Below are positions 61,315-64,000 of a stretch of DNA of 64,000 nucleotides, in pieces. This DNA comes from Sphingobium lignivorans. GTDB taxonomy: Bacteria > Pseudomonadota > Alphaproteobacteria > Sphingomonadales > Sphingomonadaceae. Numbering within the stretch: the first letter of the stretch is position 1; every line of letters starts with the position of its first letter. The notes under the pieces are model-generated. The model made no database searches. It worked only from the letters and a program-made list of their open reading frames with translations, and was not told the origin of the DNA. The stretch spans positions 1,364,001 to 1,428,000 of the forward strand of contig NZ_JACHKA010000001.1 of the NCBI RefSeq assembly GCF_014203955.1, written 5' to 3'. The translations under genes and the position numbers were made by a program.

Positions 61315-63066
61315 TCAGAAGGCGGCTTTCGCAGCGCCGCCCATCATCTGCTGCCGCACCAGCGGGATCGGCGGCCCGCCATAGCTCAGGAACTCGTCAT
61401 GGAAGGCTTTCCACGCCGCGCGACCGCCGCGCGATGCCGTCCAGTCCGCGCGCAGCTTGCGGATCAGCAGCTTGCCCATCGTGTAGTTGAGATAGGCCGG
61501 ATCATAAGTGCCGCGCGCGGCCTGCTGGCGGGCATTGCCTTCATCCTGATAGCATTCCTCCCGGAACATCTGCTCGGACTGTTCCTGCGTCATGCGCCCC
61601 GAGTGCAGTCGGATGGCCGACAGATAGCGGCAGTTGCGCAGCAGCGCGTTGGAGAGCTGGCCGATCTGGGTTTCCGGATCCCCTTCGTTGAGGCCGGCCT
61701 CCCACATCATCTCCTCGGTATAATGGGCCCAGCCCTCGGCGAAGGCATAGCCCACGAACACGCGCCCGAAGAGCGAGGGTGATCGGTTGGCATGCAGGAA
61801 CTGGAGGAAGTGGCCCGGCATCACTTCGTGGATCGAAGTGAAGAGCAGGTCCTTCTTTCCGGGAATGAACGCCTCCTGCACGGCCTTGGGCCATGAGGGA
61901 TCGGGCGGCGAGATATAATAGATGGAGGGGATGCCCTTCTCGTACGGCCCCGGGGGATCGATATAGGCGGAGTTCTGCCGGTTATAGGGCGGGCTTTCCT
62001 CGACCAGCGCCTGCTCCGTCCCCGGGATGCTGACGAGATCGTGCTTCTGGACGAAGGCCCGCAGCACCGGGATCTGCCGCCGCGCCTCGGCGACCGGACC
62101 GTCCGCAGGCTTGTCCTCGTTCATTTTCTCCATGCAGTCGGCAATGCCCTTGCCGGGCGCGAAGCGAGCGCAGGCGGCTTTCAGCGCCTCCTGATTGCGC
62201 TTGAGGTCGGCGACGCCGATGGCCTCCAGCTCGTCGAGCGGCGTGTCCACCATCTCGGTCGCTGCCAGCATGCGCGAGAAGCGATCGGCGCCCAGCGCAA
62301 AATCCTGCGTGGCAGTGGCGCGGTTGCTTTCCAGCCAGTCGGCCAGCTCCTTCATGGCGTGGGAGGCAGCGCCGGCAGCGGCATCGAACTCCGCTTGCAG
62401 GGCCGGGTCATTCACGCTGGCGAAGGCGGCCTTGGCGTCGCCTGCATAATAGTCCGCAAAGCCCTGAAAACCCGCCTTGCCGTAATTGATGAAACTCACC
62501 GGCATCGGCGTCTTCAGATTGGCGCGGATCTGTGCGGCGGCCGTGGGCACGCGCCGGAAGAAAGCGATGATGGCCTTCATCCGCGTCGGTGCATCGGCAT
62601 AGTTGCGGGCGATGTAGACATTGGGATCGAGCCCGCCGCCGACATAATAAGCCGGGTTGCGATAAGGCTCGCCCGCATCGGTGAGCCAGAACAGCCGGGC
62701 ACGGGCGACGGCGACCAGATAATCCCGCTCGAACGCCTCTTCCTTGCTGAGCGCGCCGGCCTTGAACGCCTGCGCCTGCGCGATCGACTGGGTCAGGAAT
62801 GTCTCCTGCCCCTTGAGGCCGGCGGGGCTCCAGTCGGGCAACTGCCCGTCGAAATCGTGGCGCCCCTGATAGATGGCGAAGGACGGATCATGCTGGAACA
62901 GGCTTTCCAGAAACGAATCCCGGAAGCTTGCCCAGTCCGCCGGAGCGGAAACATCGGTTGCGGTGGAAGGCGGCCCTCCGTCGGCAAGCGTGGGTGCGCA
63001 TGCGCCCAGCGTCAGCGCGGCAAGAGCCGGCGCGAGCATCAGCGCAAGTCGGCGGGTGTGGATCAT
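61315..63066 (-). CDS. DUF885 family putative metallopeptidase
   Basis: 583 residues with a lipoprotein-type signal (LMLAPALAALTLGACAP; Cys about 23). The helical DUF885 domain holds IHEVMPGHFLQFLHANR, an HExxxGH motif typical of this family and probably zinc-binding, together with AEGWAHYTEEMMWEAG, whose Glu could be the third ligand. Other markers: IYYISPPDPSWPK and RYLSAIRLHSGRMT. Members are thought to be periplasmic peptidases or dipeptide-like hydrolases. It is lipid-anchored or periplasmic. Sphingomonads have several copies. No operon partners. Confidence 0.9.
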   Translation of the reverse strand: MIHTRRLALMLAPALAALTLGACAPTLADGGPPSTATDVSAPADWASFRDSFLESLFQHDPSFAIYQGRHDFDGQLPDWSPAGLKGQETFLTQSIAQAQAFKAGALSKEEAFERDYLVAVARARLFWLTDAGEPYRNPAYYVGGGLDPNVYIARNYADAPTRMKAIIAFFRRVPTAAAQIRANLKTPMPVSFINYGKAGFQGFADYYAGDAKAAFASVNDPALQAEFDAAAGAASHAMKELADWLESNRATATQDFALGADRFSRMLAATEMVDTPLDELEAIGVADLKRNQEALKAACARFAPGKGIADCMEKMNEDKPADGPVAEARRQIPVLRAFVQKHDLVSIPGTEQALVEESPPYNRQNSAYIDPPGPYEKGIPSIYYISPPDPSWPKAVQEAFIPGKKDLLFTSIHEVMPGHFLQFLHANRSPSLFGRVFVGYAFAEGWAHYTEEMMWEAGLNEGDPETQIGQLSNALLRNCRYLSAIRLHSGRMTQEQSEQMFREECYQDEGNARQQAARGTYDPAYLNYTMGKLLIRKLRADWTASRGGRAAWKAFHDEFLSYGGPPIPLVRQQMMGGAAKAAF

Positions 63067-63198
63067 GAAAACGCCTCCCGTGAGTCTGCCGCCCTGAACG
63101 GCGCCGGCAGACTGGCTCGGCGCTCCGGCCTTGTCCAGTGCGCGAGAGAGCGGGAGCGATAAATGCGGAGCGGGGAAGGGAAGGCGGGTGCGGCAGGC

Positions 63199-63237
63199 AA
63201 AAAAAGGCCCGGCGGGAACCCACGCTCCGCCGGGCCT
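63199..63237 (-). terminator. Strong intrinsic terminator (leftward)
   Basis: AGGCCCGGCGG (63205-63215) pairs perfectly with CCGCCGGGCCT (63227-63237). On the minus strand the hairpin is followed by seven T (the A-run at 63199-63205). It ends leftward transcription coming from the hydroxylase gene at 63409-64000. Confidence 0.88.
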
Positions 63238-63307
63238 AGTATGAGCACTGGGTTTGGCCAGCGCCCTTCGGGTCGCCAGCCGTGACTAGGAGAAGAAGGT
63301 TAACAAG

Positions 63308-63364
63308 ATGCGAAGAAATGTAATCTTTTGCATCGTGAAACAGATTATGCGGGCACGAAAGTGA
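63308..63364 (+). CDS. Possible 18-codon peptide
   Basis: ATG 63308 to TGA 63364 encodes MRRNVIFCIVKQIMRARK. A convincing AGGAGAAGAAGG precedes it with eight-base spacing to the last AAGG, and the surroundings are poorer in GC. The peptide is basic with a hydrophobic centre, like small membrane-active peptides. No downstream rightward gene exists that it could lead. It may be chance. Confidence 0.25.
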   Translation: MRRNVIFCIVKQIMRARK

Positions 63365-63408
63365 CTCCCCGGGGGCTTGCGAGCCCTTGCTGTTGCAGCG
63401 CCGCTCTT

Positions 63409-64000
63409 TCAGCCCTGCGAGAGATCCAGCCCCTCGATCGCCGACAGGATGACGGAGACGGCAGCCCGCTCTTCCGCGCTGAGCTCCGGCCGCCAGATGT
63501 CGAACAGCAGGACGACGCGCAGGGCGCTGCCCCGGTTCCACGCTTCGTGCTCCACGCTGTCGTCGAAGATCAGGAGCTTGCCTTCCTCCCATGCGCGCTG
63601 TTCCGAGCCGCAGCGGAAGCCGCAACCGGGCGGAACGATCAGTGGCAAATGGCAGATGAGCCGCGTGTTGAGCAGGCCGGTATGCGGTTCGATATGCGTG
63701 CCCGGCCGGAGCATCGACCAGATGGCCAGCGGCCCGCGTCCGGGAACGCGGGCGAGATCGGGCAGGGTCAGCGCATCCATGGTGGCCGGGCAGCGGGCGG
63801 CATGCTCTGCCACGACCTCGCCATCGCGCAGGAAATAGAAGGAGCTCCAGCGCGGATCGTCCCGCAAGGGATTGTTCGCCGGGGGGCGCGCGGCACTGGT
63901 CTGCACATAAGGCGTGAAACCCACATCGTCGGCAAGCGCGGCTTCCAGCTCCGCGCGGAGCGCCGGCGTGCGGCTTTCCATCTCTGCCGCCCAGGGGAAT
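63409..64000 (-). CDS. Aspartyl/asparaginyl beta-hydroxylase (5' end missing)
   Basis: The frame runs from the right window edge to a stop at 63409; upstream of Met at 63981 it stays open (reading FPWAAE before MESRTP), so the start is outside. It matches the Asp_Arg_Hydrox family of 2-oxoglutarate/Fe(II) dioxygenases: MLRPGTHIEPHTGLLNTRLI with the first His, VPPGCGFRCGSEQRAWEEGK with the 2OG-binding Arg and FDDSVEHEAWN with the second His. Such bacterial enzymes hydroxylate Asp/Asn or lipid A fatty acids (LpxO-like). Which substrate applies is not visible. Confidence 0.9.
   Translation of the reverse strand, partial: FPWAAEMESRTPALRAELEAALADDVGFTPYVQTSAARPPANNPLRDDPRWSSFYFLRDGEVVAEHAARCPATMDALTLPDLARVPGRGPLAIWSMLRPGTHIEPHTGLLNTRLICHLPLIVPPGCGFRCGSEQRAWEEGKLLIFDDSVEHEAWNRGSALRVVLLFDIWRPELSAEERAAVSVILSAIEGLDLSQG

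Larger units (their letters stand above)
63067..63408. other. 342-base gap with terminator and one tiny possible reading frame
   Basis: This stretch holds the promoter region of the DUF885 gene (63067-63190), a strong minus-strand terminator at 63199-63237, and an AT-richer part (63285-63365) with an 18-codon frame. I see no other gene. Confidence 0.7.

Noticed and set aside
60034..63162. Rightward frames of 381 and 373 codons opposite the MFS and DUF885 genes
   Set aside because: High-GC shadows with Asp/His/Arg-rich composition; opposite strand genes have transmembrane or HExxxGH motifs.
1..64000. CRISPR arrays or insertion sequences
   Set aside because: I saw no regularly spaced short repeats with spacers, no transposase genes and no terminal inverted repeats with target duplications; the reading was by eye and short remnants could be missed.

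Overview
The window is high-GC DNA from an alphaproteobacterium, most likely a sphingomonad (Sphingomonadales). The evidence is a PEPxxWA-CTERM surface protein, alphaproteobacterial gene content (dnaX-ybaB, lon-HU, a DmdC-type acyl-CoA dehydrogenase with a LiuR-like MerR regulator, a DUF885 protein, cell-wall hydrolase SleB) and an SRP RNA of the short bacterial type. Genus cannot be fixed from the sequence alone.

Bases 1 to about 28,148 are the right-hand part of a P2-like (contractile-tail) prophage; its head genes and left end lie outside the window. A leftward pair (a large tail-associated protein with a glycoside-hydrolase-like region, and a small protein) sits at the left. Then come a rightward J-I-H-fibre cassette, V-W (spike and wedge), FI-FII (sheath and tube), E/E' (with an intact -1 frameshift site), T (tape measure), U and D. 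P2 order is V-W-J-I-H, so the J-I-H block has moved. Its two borders carry identical stem-loop dyads (TGT-N13-ACA), 56-57 bp before the J and V start codons. A clear Ogr/Delta zinc-finger activator is encoded at 21,249-21,593, so these dyads are probably its late promoters. Behind D lies an accessory stretch: a 1,246-residue SIR2-domain protein resembling DSR anti-phage sirtuins, a small thermonuclease-like protein and a zinc-ribbon membrane protein. Next comes the immunity and early region: an S24-type repressor, paired operators, a Cro-like protein, small regulators, ogr, a primase-helicase, a zinc ribbon-GapR-FtsK-gamma fusion protein, an NPPF methyltransferase-like protein and a tyrosine integrase. 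The integrase ends 30 bp before a tRNA-Gly(TCC) that marks the right end of the prophage.

Bases 28,296-64,000 are host chromosome. In order: a secreted amidohydrolase; purC; a MerR-controlled glutaredoxin/MauE fusion; a PEP-CTERM protein; a PepSY-like/response-regulator/histidine-kinase operon; a SIMPL protein; an ABC-F ATPase; a hydrolase/monooxygenase pair; two overlapping cysteine desulfurases plus an adrenodoxin-type ferredoxin; the SRP RNA gene (ffs); a POT peptide transporter; an EamA transporter; dnaX-ybaB; lon; HU; tRNA-His; an amino-acid dehydrogenase; hisI; a lipoprotein; a LiuR-like regulator with an acyl-CoA dehydrogenase; a second amidohydrolase; SleB; cysK; an MFS exporter; a DUF885 protein; and, at the edge, an aspartyl/asparaginyl hydroxylase.

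The observations most worth following are the DSR-like gene in the prophage late region, the paired Ogr-type dyads bordering a transposed tail cassette, the GapR-FtsK-gamma fusion, the E/E' recoding site, the tRNA-Gly orientation and mispair at the attachment end, and a single-base frameshift in lon.
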